NCBI GenBank assembly: GCA_950022295.1 | Contig: OX465598.1 | Coordinates: 7,688,001-7,752,000 of the forward strand | Reading direction: 5' to 3' | DNA: 64,000 nucleotides | Source of the DNA: Bromus sterilis | Taxonomy: Eukaryota; Streptophyta; Magnoliopsida; Poales; Poaceae | Part shown: in pieces, positions 42,640-55,122 of the stretch | Position numbering within the stretch: position 1 is the stretch's first letter | How the letters are laid out: every line of letters starts with the position of its first letter | Notes under the pieces: model-generated | Databases searched by the model: none | The model's input: the letters and a program-made list of their open reading frames with translations, nothing else | Told to the model about the DNA's origin: nothing | Program-made: the position numbers and the translations under genes

Positions 42640-45240
42640 GCGTTACCACCTTCCCAATTGATTTTGATTAACTGTATTATCTGGTAAAAACTTTACGATT
42701 GGTACCGTATTGTGAGGACTATCCTCAATAGTGCCGAGAAGGACCATGTCCTATCGCAATTTTTTGATGCTCTCCCGCTAATGCTATGGATGATGTGACT
42801 TACGTCCATAATCCAAAAATGCTAGAATTCCACCACAGCTAAGTGCATTGTCTTCACCACCATGAAACCCGAACTTCGAAAAGTTTGGGATAGTTATGTT
42901 ATATTCATGGAACTGAAAAATTGTTTTCAGTGGTAAGACAATTAATGTTGGATAAGATATCTAGTACAATGTATGATTGTAAGCATTAGTGAAAATATTC
43001 ATTGTACTCTTAACGAAACTGATAAGTGTGGGATCCAGAAGAACACTGATCATATGATGATGAGGATTAAGGGAAAGGAAGTTCCATAGGGTGTTAGTAA
43101 GACTTACATGCCGGAAAGTCCATGGCATGCGCCACCCTTGATCATGTGTGATCTTCTGTGAGTAGGAGTGACATTGGAAATAGAACCATGATACGTATAA
43201 AGGAGAAACGAAAGAAGACTGGAACATCCAGCTCAGAAATGAAAGTCATACAGAGTTATAGATGAATTCATTGCTGGTCAAGAGATGTAATTCTTGGGAA
43301 TCATGATTAAGCAGTTAATTGTGGATTCTGTATATTGTGATTAAACTGTTGATCACCGGAATATCACATCGATTGCATATTGTTGCAACTCGATACAAGA
43401 AATACTATGGCCTTTATGACTAGCTAATGATGAGTTTTGACACGCTCGGGAACACGGTAAAAGGTTTACTATACCGTGTGTTGACTCTATGATTATCTTC
43501 ATAATTCATTTTAGAGTTGAGTAAATTGTTACTACACTTTAGCCTTGTTGCAAAACATCATTTTGAATCATGTTTGTTGCAAGAGAGTTGTTCAAAGCTA
43601 TGAATAACGTAAAGGCCATACTTCCACTATGAATAGGTTGTATGTTATGAATCTTGATAATAATACTAAACATCCATAACACTGACGCTAAACGTCGCAA
43701 GGCTGATAGAAATACCACATAGATGTGGCACTGCCGTTTATCACAAGTGACATAACATGCATGAAGAATTTCCATAAGTGATGGACTTTCGAGTCATATG
43801 ACTACGAATCACTTGACGCTTGCGATCTTTGTCTCAAAGTAATGTGACTAAAACACCGTTGATAGGCCATACATGAACGGGCAACTAAACCATTGGTAAT
43901 CATACATGATGATGTGTGTAGTCCAATAAGTGTAGTTGTGTGCAGTGGATTCCCTATCTTCACTCATGAGTTGAAGTAGATATGTGGATATCTGTTCAAT
44001 AGAGACATACGTCTGAAATCTTTGAAATGTTCAAGGAATTTTAGAGTGAAATAGAAATTCATTGTAACGAGAAAATAAAGCTTCTGCAAATTAGATTGTA
44101 GAAAGTAATATTTGAGTTACAAGTTTAGCACACGTCTGATGAGTTGTGAAGAAGTGTCATAACTTGCGTCTCCCGGAACACCACTATGAGTAAAGTGTTC
44201 GAGAGATGTAGTCAAGCCATGTATGACACGGTAAGATCAAATATGACGTTTATCAATTTGCCATTATACTTATTAAAGTTATGCGTTAGTGACTACGGCT
44301 TTTACACTGAAAAGAGCACCATCAAATCTGTTGAAATGACACCATATTAGATGTGGTATGGACTGTTAAAACCATGTTGTCTTTTCTTAAAATTTGGGTA
44401 TATGAGGCATATGTTTGACATACTCAAAAACACTAAATCAGATAAGTGCTACTTTGTGAAGGTTATTCCAAAAGGTTTGGTATTCCTCTATCACTACACA
44501 AAAGCAAAATTGTTTGCTGTTAAGAACAATGTGTTTTGAAGAAAATGGTTTCTTCCAAAAGAGTGAGTGGGAGGACAGTGCAACTTGTTAAAGATTGTTG
44601 AATCTTCAAATAAGTGCGCAGCTGAACCACACAGGTTAGACAAAACTCGTACAAACATTCATGATATGTAAAACGAGATATTGTTGTTCGACAATGATAA
44701 ACCTGTGATATACAAAGAAGCGTTGATGGGCCCTGACTCCGGGATTTGGCTAAATGCAAAATAATCTGAGATAGTATCCATGGAAGTAAGTCAAGTTTTA
44801 AACTTGGTAGACCCTCTGAAAGACTTAGAGTCTGAAGAATGTATAAATGGATCTATAACTGATTCAGATGAATTTGTTTTATCCATAAAGCTCAACTCGT
44901 TGGAAATATGTTTTCTAGCAAAGTTCAAAAGTTTACTACGACGAAGAAATGTCGACCATAGAGATGCTTTAGTCAGTTCGGGTTATACTAGCAATTACTA
45001 CATATCTCATTTATAGGATATGGTAGAATGAACGTCAAAACAAAGTTCCTACACGGAAATATAACAAAGGGCGTATATCTGATACGATCGGAATGTTTTA
45101 TCTATTCAAAGGATGCTAGAATAGATGCAAGCTTCGGTTATCCAGTAATGGACTGAAACTGGCATGATGGAGTTGGAATTTTCGTTGTGATGAAATTGCC
45201 AAAAGAGTTTGTTTTAATCAGGAATAACGAAGATGCTTGA
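42640..45240 (+). pseudogene. Degenerate gag/pol remnants of element D
   Basis: Around 42690 the translation gives WYRIVRTILNSAEKDHVL, like the start of Copia gag. At 44780-45016 there is a 78-codon frame (MEVSQVLNLVDPLKDLESEE), and near 45031 NVKTKFLHGN resembles the NVK-T-FLHG motif at the start of the Copia reverse transcriptase. Stops and frameshifts are frequent. None of the catalytic motifs of integrase or reverse transcriptase is intact. The rest of 41290-46307 holds nothing I can identify. Confidence 0.5.
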
Positions 45241-46307
45241 ATATTCAAGAAAGTAAGTGGGAGCTGAATGATATTTCTAAAACCTTATGTACATGACATA
45301 TTGTTGATTAGAAATGATATAAATTTCTTGACACGAATAAGGACTTCATTGAAAATAGTTTTCAGCTGAAGTGCTTAGGCTAATATAGCATTAGGATTGA
45401 GCACAATGATCTATGTAGATAGTAAGTGCCTGGTCATGCTAAGACCAACATTACATGTTGACATGATACTAAAGTAGTTTAGTATGAAAACGCCACGAAG
45501 AATGTTCTTGCCGAGGTCACGGTGAAAAATTATTTGCAGATATCAGTGTTCATGAACACAGATAAGCAAAAACACGTGAATTGAATTCCACTCACCTGTG
45601 TGTTTGGATTAATCATGTACACCATAATATGTAAACGACCAGATATGTCCAACGCTCCAAAAGGTTGTGAGCAAGATACCAAAGTGAGCAATATGTTGAT
45701 CATTGGACAAACAGTGAAAAGTTAAACTTATGATAGATAAGATTTGTTTCTCGGAAAATGGAGAGAATGAAGAGCTCGTTGTAATGAGTTACACCAGCTG
45801 AATTTTTGATGTAAATAGTTACACCAATTCAGTCTTCATACTTACTCCGATCGATTTTCGATATTAAATGGGATTATGTGTTTCACACGTAAGGGTGGCG
45901 CAGTATGAAGGAACTTTGTCAAGTTCGATACTGTGGCGAATCCTATAACACTGGCTAAGTATATTGTTGCTTAAAGAAGTAACAAGGGAGGGTATTTTGA
46001 ATCATCAGTTTATTAATGAACGTGGTATGGTTTTCTTAGATACATGAAGCTCATGGAACATTGATGAATGATTTCATGACTTATTCTAAAGGAACCAAGG
46101 TCCTACCAATTGATTCAAACATATACAAAGCTAAACTGATAAAATTAGTGAATTTTATGATAGCGTGAAAACGCGAAGATATGCAACATACAAACGGGCC
46201 TGAAACGTCAGATCCGTGGATGAAGTCTATACCACAATTGAAGCATGCATTACACCGGTATGCCATAGGTGTAAAGTGCTCAAGCACTAACAATATTATT
46301 GACTCTA

Positions 46308-46322
46308 GTGCAAGTGGGAGAC
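46308..46322 (+). other. Polypurine tract of element D
   Basis: gtgcaagtgggagac directly before the 3' LTR. Confidence 0.8.
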
Positions 46323-48450
46323 TGTTGGAAATATGCCCTAGAGGCAATAATAAAATGTTATTATAAATATTTCCATGTTCGTAATTAATGTTTATATTTC
46401 TATGCTATAATTGCAATGACCCTGACTATGAGATTCAGAAGAAAACTCACTTGCATGTGTGGAAATGTAAACACCAAGAGTTCCTGGTTTAGCCTCTAAG
46501 ACCAGCTCATGTGCTAACTGATGATTACGTTTTCTTAATCATGGACATTGTTCTTGTAACAAGGATGTCAGTAGCAATGGGAACATATTGTTAGCAGAAC
46601 AATGATGTTGAACCGACCCCAGTATTGAATGATATACTTAGAGATCACATCGTAACTACGTTTTAAGTCATATCATGAATTGTTATCATATACGTAATTC
46701 CTTAGACCATGAGAGTATCGAGTTGCTTCACACAGGAAGACATGCTTTGGTTCTTAGATGAATCCTCCCGTAAATGGGAAGTAGTAAAACAAGTTCTGGG
46801 TATGTCAGATGGTGTGGCTAGTGACTGTGATAGTTCAAGAATGGGATTTTCTCCTTCACGATGAAGAGATATTGACTTTGGGCCCACTCGGTATGACGGT
46901 ATCTATTCTAGTCTGGCCAGACGCATTGTGATTTAATCACGGGGATACCGGAATACGATAACGAGAAAATGGACAAACGAGCAAAGAGGATAACGAGTGG
47001 CTTGTGTTCAAGAAGTTGTTACACATGGGTGCCAAACATCTCTCCTCTAACTTTGTCATATATCACGAAGCAAAGGGAATGGTACATGAATAAACATAAT
47101 GGTTCACTCGAAGTTTCTTCGTGTATGTGCGGGAGTTAACATGGGTGTCCATGGCTCCGCTGTTGATTATTGGCTATTGACAAAAGGCTATTGACCTATG
47201 TCCGGAAGATGTTCTGAGTCATGTCCGCATTATACCGAACCTATTGGGTCACACACTTAACGAGCAGTAGTCTGTTAGAATACTGGAATGGTAGAAGGTT
47301 TAGTGGAAGCAAAGCAGAATAGTTCATACGGGTACCGGAAGTAGTTTCGGAGATTTATGGAATTGTTCATAAGGGCACTAGAAGTAGTTCTGGGTATTTA
47401 AGGATATGTCCGGATCACTCTGGAGTAGTCCCAGGTGGTTCCGAATCATATGAGAATGGTACTGGGGAAGTCCTGGATCAACCGGAATAGTTTCTGGATA
47501 ATCACTGGGCGTCCTGACAACCTTCGCGGTCATCGGTTGGCTTAAATTGTAACTCGGATGGTTTTGTAAACTATCCGGATGGCTCCGAAACGTCCGAGAA
47601 CAGTCTCGGAAGGTCCTGGAAGTGCTCCAGAAGTGTCCGGAATGTCCCGAAACGGTCCCGGTATGTCCCGGAAGGTCCTGGAAGCTTCTAGAAGGTCATT
47701 GAAGGTTCCGGAAGGTTCCGGGAAGTACCACCCACTCCCCTGCGCCCCTAGCCTTGGGGGGCAAGCCACCTTGGCTGCCCTGGCCGGCCAGGTGGTGGGG
47801 GCGCACCAAAAAGGGGTCGGAGATCCTCCAGGTGGGATTTCCAAATACCATTATGGAAGGTTTCCGGTGGGAAGGTATGTGTAGGTTTGGAAGGCTTGGG
47901 AGTCCAAGTTGGACTCCCAAACCTCCATGAGCTGCGCCCTAGGCCCCTTGGCCACCTATATAAGGTGAGCCAAGGGTGGGGGGAAGATACACACAAGTCT
48001 CTGGCGCCCCCTGGCTCTCCCTAGTTGCCCATTGCTCCACTTTTAGACCCCGGTTTAGACGTTGTTCTAGATCGGAATCCGTTAGGGTTTTCTCCCTCTA
48101 GTTTCTCGGTGGCGTTCATCTCTGGACGGCGGAGCGCTGCTGGATTGCTGCTACGGGATGTGTGGATACTAATGGAGGGGTCGTACCTTCGACCCTTCTT
48201 CGAGGAGCTTGTTCATGGGACTTGTCCGTGGGACTAGATCGCGGGACTTGTTCGTGGGATTGATCGAGGGACTGTTCCTGGGAGAACTTGCGAGATCTAC
48301 TTCCACTACGTCCACGAGCTTCACCAACTCTACTTCCGCTACATCGGTTGGTGAGTCATGACCTAAAACCATGTATGCAATCTTCTTGGATGATCTTGGG
48401 TTCTTTATTCGTAGGCCGAAATTTTTTGTTTTCTACTACGTTTCCCAACA
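46323..48450 (+). repeat. 3' LTR of element D
   Basis: 2128 bp, collinear with 39148-41276 with roughly two dozen scattered substitutions by eye and almost no indels. Confidence 0.94.
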
Positions 48451-50984
48451 TGATGATATTGATTTCTCGCCCTTCGTTGGTGAGCCCCAAGTGGAAGGCG
48501 TGATGTAGCACAGCAGCAAATTTCCCTCGGTAAAGATACCAAGGTTGTCTCCAGTAGGACTCCAGAGATGATAAGTAGGTGTCAGCAGCACAACTGACGC
48601 GGACCTGTACACAGACACAAATAACTTTGTTCCCAACGAAGTTCAGAGAGGTTGTCAATCTCTCCGGTCTTGTTGTTCACAAAGGATCAAACACAAGGGA
48701 TAATGATAGCAACTGAAAGTAAAAGCAGAAAAGTAAATGAGCGTGGAAACAGTAATGAGGATATGGACCGGGATACGTGATGCTCACTAGTGATGTATCT
48801 CTCCCAAAAGACGATAAAAGTGCTATGCGAGGTGAACAAATTACAGAAGGGCAATTGACAGGATTATGAACGCACCGCAATGCTAACTATGCTACAAAAG
48901 AAAGGAAGAGGCTCAAAAGCATGGGCACTACGCCAAAATAAGTAGACCGAAATCCAACCGCATCTACTAATAATCATCCACCTTGACATATCTATCCAGA
49001 ACATCTCGCTGGTATTAAGTTGCGAGCCCCACCCAAAGTGTAAACCCAAAGCAACAGACAACTGCATTAAAAAGCACTTTGAGTAAAGTAAACAATCCTT
49101 GCAACCGCAGTTACAAGCACCGTTGTTTTCCCCCTTGTGGCAACAGCACATCCCCTAGACTCATGTTTCTGTCACTCAAGCGTGTCATCGGGGGGCATGA
49201 ACCCACAATCGAGCATAACGTTCCCTCTTGGGGTTGCTACCTACTACTTGCCCAAAGCAATAAACAGCAACGGAGAACATGCAAGAATTACTTAGCAATA
49301 AAAATATAAGAGATAAGAACCAAATATATTAATCAATCACAATATGAACATAATCTCATAATCCATCAGATCCCATCAAACTAAGCATAGCAACAACAGA
49401 AAGATTACAAAAGTGCCTCGATAATGTAGGGCAGCTCACGAGGTCTAAACCATGAAGAACAAAGAGGGGTGGAGAACATCACATAGCTACTGATCACGCA
49501 CCCATGGTCCAAAGGAAACTACTCACGAGTCATCCGGGAAGCATCCATGGTGGAGAGGAGACTCCCGGAGGTCGGCCCTCCCTCCGGCAGGGTGCCGGGA
49601 AGAGGTCTGCTGGTGCTCCCGATCTCGGAAGCGCGGCAGCGGCGGAACAAAGGGGAGATAGCGAAAAAGGGTTCTGTCCTCGAGGGTTTCCCGAGACGGA
49701 GAATATATAGGCGAAGGGGGGCAGCCAGGGGGGCCACCAGGGGTCCAGGCGCCCCCCTGGCACGGCCAGCCCCTAGGGCGCGCCACCAGGGCGCCTGGGC
49801 CCCTGGTGGTGGCCCTCTGGCCCCACCCAGGTTATTCCGGAAGGTTCTTCTGCGCTGATTTTTTATCTGATTTTTCCCGAATTTTCGGAGCACTTTTTAT
49901 ATGGGGGAAAACTGAAATAGAAAAACAGCAGAAAACAGGAACTGGCACTGTGGTGCACTGAGTTAATAGGTTAGTCCAAATATGATCAAAAGTGTATGAA
50001 AGTGTATCTAGATCATAGCAATATCACACAAACCATGCACGGAGCAAGCAGAAATTATAGATACGTTTTGGACGTATCAGAGTTCGCTGAAGGATGACGC
50101 TCGCGAGGGTGCGTACGAGTTCGTTTGCTTGCGGCTGAAGGACGCTGAGCGTGAGATTGTTCGACTAAAGGGATCCGTAGCCGTTCAGCGTACTCGGCGC
50201 GAGCGTGCCGAGGCCGTGGTTGAGAGCCTTGCTTCGTGGGTGTTGAAGTTGTCCGACCTCCTGCGGGGTGAGTCTTGCCTTTGCTTGGTTGCTTGATTCC
50301 GCTTAGTGGGTTTTGCCGTCTCTGTCTTGATCGTAGTTTTTGACTTTCGAAGTGCTGGCAGGGCGAACTCGGGATGAAGAGAGGGTCGTTCAGTCGGAGA
50401 TGTCGTGGCTTGATGATCCTAGTGTGCAGGCGAGCAATCCCTTTTGGGCAGATGGGGCTCGTGCTCGAGCGTTTGCTTTGCTTCGTCTCCGAGTTGAGCG
50501 GGTACCGGATGCTCTCAAATAATACCAGCGGGTATTGGGTGGTATCCATGCTGAGTTCTATCCGTTGGGGGTGGTTCCTTCGTCCCTTGAGAGGCTCTGT
50601 CGCATATTTTCTCAGCCTGCCGAGTTACGTCGAGTGATGGATCATCAGATTCGTGCTGGAGCCCGAGCTGCTTTGGGTTTGGTCCATAGTCATTGGCCAG
50701 GGGTGGATTTTGCTCAGGTGGTGGCGGGTCCTCCAGGCGGTAGGGGTCATCCGATGAACGATCACTATATGGCTGTAGATGAACCTGCGCGCCAGGTTGT
50801 GAGGCGAGTTTGTGAAGAGAACGACCACCATCTGGGTGCACTTATTAAGGCGAAGTTGGAGCCTAAAGATTAGGTGCTTCCTTTCGTTGTGTATGCTTCT
50901 TCTTGATGGTGTATATTCCATTCTGTCTTGTTCGCGTCGCGGGGGGTCGTCTGCGTTGTAATTGCGGGGGACGTTGCCGCGGCT

Positions 50985-51690
50985 TGCCCTTGAGTGTAAA
51001 GTTTTTTATGTGTCGCGGTTTGCGAAGGACGCCTCGGGGGGTGGCAGCTTTGGCGAGCCCCCGAGTGTCAAGTTTAATGTGCCGCGGTTGCGGAGGACGA
51101 CTTGGGGGGTGGCTGCTTCGGCGAGCCCCCGAGTGCCAAGTTTAATGTGCCGCGGTTGCGGAGGACGACTCGGGGGGTGGCTGCATCGGCGAGCCCCCGA
51201 GTGCCACGTTTAATGTGCCGTGGTTGCGGAGGACGACTCGGGGGTGGCTGCATCGGCGAGCCCCCGAGTGCCACGTTTGATGTGCCGCGGTTGCGGGGGA
51301 CGACTCGGGGGGTGGCTGCATCGGCGAGCCCCCGAGTGCCACGTTTAATGTGTCGTGGTTGCGGAGGACGACTCGGGGGGTGGCTGCATCGGCGAGCCCC
51401 TGAGTGCCACGTTTAATGTGCCGCGGTTGCGGAGGACGACTCGGGGGGTGGCTGCTTCGGCGAGCCCCCGAGTGCCACGTTTAATGTGCCGCGATTGCGG
51501 AGGACGACTCGGGGGGTGGCTACTTCGGCGAGCCCCTGAGTGCCAAGTTTAATGTGCCGCGGTTGCGGAGGACGACTCGGGGGGTGGCTGCATCGGCGAG
51601 CCCCCGAGTGCCACGTTTAATGTGCCGCGGTTGCGGAGGACGACTCGGGGGGCGGCTGCATCGGCGGGCCCCCGAGTGCCAACAGATTTT
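50985..51690 (+). repeat. About 68 bp tandem array in element A, around 10 units
   Basis: Unit core: cgagtgccaagtttaatgtg, then ccgcggttgcggaggacga, then ctcggggggtggctgc. Units end with gagcccccgag near 51060, 51127, 51194, 51261, 51330, 51400, 51467, 51535, 51602 and 51670. The first unit is the most divergent. It lies between the stop of the antisense gene (50873) and the stop of the protease (51855), so it separates two convergent coding regions. ORFs across it are by-products of a period that is not a multiple of three. Confidence 0.9.
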
Positions 51691-51854
51691 GGGGAAAAAT
51701 ATTTATGTAATACTTTTCCTGCTGTCTCTTACAGAGAGTAGGGGGTTTTGTTGAAGACAGATCCCTTTTACTTAGAACGGTGATGTGGTGGCCTTAAAGG
51801 CCTGGTAATTTTATCTCCGAGTGCCTGGGTTCTTCGGGCGATTTTCCTTTCCTT

Positions 51855-52649
51855 CTACGGGAACGCTTCTTCTGCGAGTTCCGTGGTCCTGCTGTCTTGG
51901 TGGGCTATGAAGGCTTCTGCTATCTTGTGGAATTTTTTGTCGCAGCGGTCGGATCTGACGAAACTGCCGCTGATTGTAATGACCCCGTGCGGGCCAGGCA
52001 TCTTCAGCTTGAGGTAGGCGTAATGGGGTACGACCATGAAGCGAGCGAAAGCTGGTCGCCCGAGGATTGCGTGGTATTGCAACTTCCAGTCGACCACTTC
52101 AAAGTCAAGCGTTTTCTTGCGAAAGTTTGTTGCGTTCCCAAAGACTACCTCCAGGCTTATCCTTCCGAGGGGGTAGACTGCTTTTCCTGGTACGATCCCG
52201 TGGATGGTTGTGCCTGAGGACTTGAGTGCGTTGTTTTGGATGAGCATGTCGTCGAGTGTTCAGGTGAAGATGATGTTGATCCCGCTGCCGCCGTCCATGA
52301 ATACTCGCGACATGTCGTAATTTCCGATTCTGGCCTCGAGTACTAGCGCGGCGTGCCCTGGTTGGGGAACGACTGGCGGGTGGTCGTCCCGGGAGAAGGA
52401 GATTTTTGTCTCCGACCCGCGCAGGTACTTTGGGACGGCCGGGTGTGCGGAGGTTGCCAGGAAGACTTGTCTGGTGACTTGTTTCTGCTGCCTGTTGGAA
52501 GGTCTGCCTTCTTGTATCATGTAGATCCTCCCGTGGGCTTCTGGGTACTGGTTTTCTTCTTCTGGTGTCCTTTGCCGTTCCTGGATGGCGGCCACCTGTC
52601 TTGTTGGCAGAGGGGGGGGCTGGTGGCGAATCGTGGGCGACTGGCCCAA
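51855..52649 (-). pseudogene. Protease region of element A
   Basis: Translation of 52649-51855 gives a retropepsin-type domain: ALVLEARIGNYDMSRVFMDG with active-site motif FMDGGSGIN, and later YHAILGRPAFARF. A TGA stop at 52260-52262 divides it into two parts of the same frame (after NIIFT, before TLDDML). The frame ends at 51855 with EEAFP, where an autonomous element would continue into reverse transcriptase. Here the tandem array begins instead, so pol has been replaced or deleted. Confidence 0.78.
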
Positions 52650-52673
52650 CTGCTATGCTTGCGAGTGGTCGTG

Positions 52674-54689
52674 CTATTGTGGCCGCGGAGCGGCTTTTCT
52701 CCTCGGCCAAATCGTTGAAGCTTCTGCAATTCCTGAGGGTGTGGGATGATCTGAGCTCTCATCGCTCGTTTCTGAATCCGTGTATAGAGCACGGTCCGTC
52801 GAGTTGTTCTTTGGCGGAGCGGAATCTGCGAGTGCCGTCGCGTGGCTGCCTTGTCCTCCATTCTCGTCTCTGAGCCTGGGGCTCGTCTTCTGGGTTGTCT
52901 CGTCGTTGTGGTCTATTGTCATCACGGTGCCTGCCGTTCCGATCGTCCGAGAAACCGGCGGCGACCATGTCAGGTCCTCTGTTGTCGTAGAAGTTCCGTC
53001 TGGGTCGCTTCCTTCTTCTGTCGGCTCCTCTATCTCCGTTGTAGTCGTAGTCGTACTCTGATCGTGCAGTGTGGGTTTCTGTTTCGTTACGAACGGAGTC
53101 TTCTCCGTCCGCCCAGCTGTTGGCTAGTTCTAACGGCCGTGCGAGTGTTCGGACTTTCATCTGTCCGAGCTGCTCCTTTAATTCAACGCGCTGAAGGCCT
53201 CGTCTGAATGCGTCGATCGCACTTTCGTCCGAGATGTCTTCCGCTGAATTCTTGAGTATCGTCCATCGCTGGATGTACGCTCGCAGGGCCTCCCTCGTTC
53301 CTAGTTTGCATGCCCGCAGCTCCTCGAGTGAGGCTGGTCGCTTCTATGTGGATTTGAAGTTTTCTATGAAGGCTCCTCGGAACTGGCTCCAGGAGCTGAT
53401 GGATCCGCGCCGAAGATTTTTCAGCCAATGTCGAGCGGAGCTCTCGAGCATGAGCTGCACGTACTGCATTGCCGTGAGGTTGGTTCCTCTTTGAAACTTG
53501 ACTGCTATTAGGTAGTCGTCGAGCCATGCCTCCGGCTCCTCGAGTCCGTTGTACTTTAGTGTCGTGGAGTTCAGTTTGAACCCGTTTGGCATACGCGTCT
53601 CACGTATGGCACGTGTGAAGCAGAGTGCTCCACATGGCTCGATTTCCTCGTCGGAAGCCTCTTCATCCGAGTACTCCTCGCGTGTTGCGCGTCTTCGCCT
53701 GCTGCGGTTGACTCTGTTCTCCGTGATGTCATCTCGCGCATCTCGCCGAGTGCTGTGGCGCCTGTTGTTGTCGTCGCTGCCGTGTTTCTTGTACCTGTCG
53801 GGGGCGCCTGCGCCTGTCGTCATTGCTGTCGTCGTCGTCTGGTGAACTGGGGTCCCTGTCCGGTGTCCGCTCGCGAGTCTGCCGTTTTGCGCTGGATTTC
53901 TTAGGTACCGAGGCATCGATGGCGTCCTTCATTATCTGCAAAGCAATGGAAGTGTAGCGATCCGTCTTGCCCTTTCTGCTTTTCTGGGCACGGGACAGGT
54001 AGTCCTGGGCGCTTATGAGTGCTTCTGCCGGAGTGAGGGGCTCTTCTTCGTCGTTGTCCTCCTCTGATCTGAAGTCGTCTTCCAGTTTCCGCACTACTCT
54101 CGCCCTTTGTCTTCCGCAGGTTGTTGAGTTTCGATCTGTTGCAGGTGGGGGAGTCGTGGCCTGGCGAGTCACTTCTGGGAGATTGTCTGCGACTGCTTTT
54201 CCTTTCGGGTTCCGCTTTTGCTTGCTTCTCCATGGCTAGGCGCCACTGTCTCGTCTGCTGGGTTAACTCACCCGCTAACTTGTTGTATGCCCTTAGCTCG
54301 TCTCTTGAGGCATCTGATGGTAGTAATCTGCCGCGGGCGACTGCTTCCTTTACCATTGCCATTGATTCCTTGGACAAGTATATTTTTTCTTTGGGTGGTT
54401 CGTCCACCGCTGCAACCGGGGTTTGCTACCTGCTGCGTGATGGCTGGCTGCCTTGGCTGGGTGCTTGCTGTTTGCTGCTTAGCGGCTGACTGTTTTTTTG
54501 ATTGCTGGGTCCTTGTTCCACCGGGACTTCCCTTGGTATGGTCCCCGGTTCTCCTAGCTGTACGACCATCTGACTGGTGTTGCCGGGACCTTCCGCCCTG
54601 TTGGTGGTTGGGGTGTCTTGACGAGTGCCCGGGTCGTCGATTCGCCCGTTGTTACCTGACGCTGATGCGCCAACTTCTGCCATGAACAC
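52674..54689 (-). pseudogene. Gag of element A (frameshifted)
   Basis: A likely start is at 54689 (MFMAEVGASASGNNG). Segments in different frames follow: 54407-53901 (KEKIYLSKESMAMVKEAVAR), 54172-53729 (acidic then Arg-rich), 53916-53344 with the gag core (TTLKYNGLEEPEAWLDDYLI, MQYVQLMLESSARHWLKNL, WSQFRGAFIENFKST), and 53338-52759 continuing YIQRWTILKNSAEDISDESA and an Arg/Asp-rich tail. At least three frame changes are needed, so no full protein can be made from this copy. The pattern matches Tat-lineage gag. Confidence 0.75.
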
Positions 54690-55102
54690 CTGCGATGGTG
54701 TCCTTGCCGTCTCCTTGCTGATACGTGCGATGGTGCTTCTTCATGCTGGGGCTTCACTCGAGCGGTCACGAGTGGCGTGGAGCCTTGAGTTGGGTGGGTA
54801 GCTACAACTGCCAGATAAGTTGGCCGTGCGGGCGGCGTCTGCTCCGATCACTGCTGCAGGTGTTGCCGTGGGCGCACGGGTGCCGTCGATGAGGCGAAGG
54901 GTCCCCCAATGGTTGATGTAGATCTGATATGCTCCGAAGATCAGATTGACGCCGGAGTGTAGATTGGTGAAGACTGGCTTGAGGGCCGGGAGGTGGGCCG
55001 TGAATCCGAGGGACTCGAACAGGTTGGATCTTGCCGGAGCCGTCGAGTCGATGAGTGCTGATGATGATGAGGCCGCCGAGATCGCGTTCCCAACCTGCGC
55101 GG

Positions 55103-55120
55103 TTCCCACAGACGGCGCCA
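55103..55120 (-). other. Primer-binding site of element A
   Basis: Minus strand tggcgccgtctgtgggaa, two bases inside the 5' LTR. This decides the sense strand of element A as minus. Confidence 0.85.
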
Positions 55121-55122
55121 AT

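Larger units (their letters stand above)
39148..48450 (+). mobile_element. Element D: Angela/WIS/BARE-type Copia retrotransposon with decayed interior
   Basis: LTRs 39148-41276 and 46323-48450, target duplication tgatg on both sides (39143-39147, 48451-48455), canonical primer site tggtatcagagc (41278-41289), polypurine tract gtgcaagtgggagac (46308-46322). The two 2.1 kb LTRs differ at only about 1 percent of positions by my count, so the insertion is recent. Yet the 5.0 kb interior has no ORF above about 90 codons. Only scattered remnants of gag and reverse transcriptase can be read. It was probably mobilised by enzymes from a complete relative. Confidence 0.93.
39131..50079 (-). mobile_element. 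Element C2: solo LTR of the C family, split by element D
   Basis: Pieces 39131-39147 and 48456-50079 join to an LTR of about 1.64 kb that begins tgatgtgcgaggtgatg and ends ggacgtatca. The target duplication gagtt is perfect (39126-39130 and 50080-50084). There is no primer site or internal region. It sits in an exon of element A's antisense gene. Element D entered 17 bp from its end. Confidence 0.93.
18701..50873 (+). pseudogene. Antisense spliced gene of element A (gypsy-type transposon family), split by B, C1 and C2/D
   Basis: Opposite in sense to gag. Exon 1 (18701-19555) starts MSKRPRAAVES and holds the PF04195-like region (about residues 60-280). Later exons follow with gt...ag borders: 19632-19800 continuing at 27358-27511, 27582-27615 continuing at 37673-37936, 38081-38174, 38249-38449 (coiled coil, KQAKKAENTVSVLKAALAS), 38526-38773, 38810-38937, 39100-39130 continuing at 50085-50267 (coiled coil), and 50362-50873, ending KAKLEPKD. 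Reading frames join across B and C1 once one target duplication is removed. In-frame stops at 19773 (after GDSED) and near 50520 (after DALK) break it. The architecture resembles a structural coiled-coil protein, but its role is unknown. Splice sites are my predictions. Confidence 0.7.

Noticed and set aside
50985..51690. CRISPR-like array
   Set aside because: The units are contiguous tandem repeats without unique spacers, inside a plant retrotransposon.
50903..51754. Repeat protein encoded by the 68 bp array
   Set aside because: The period is not a multiple of three, so every frame changes from unit to unit; the ORFs are by-products.
54015..54685. Long plus-strand ORFs across the gag region (also 55312-56355 and 52353-52718)
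   Set aside because: They are reverse-strand shadows of gag, protease and the zinc-knuckle gene and have no recognisable domains.
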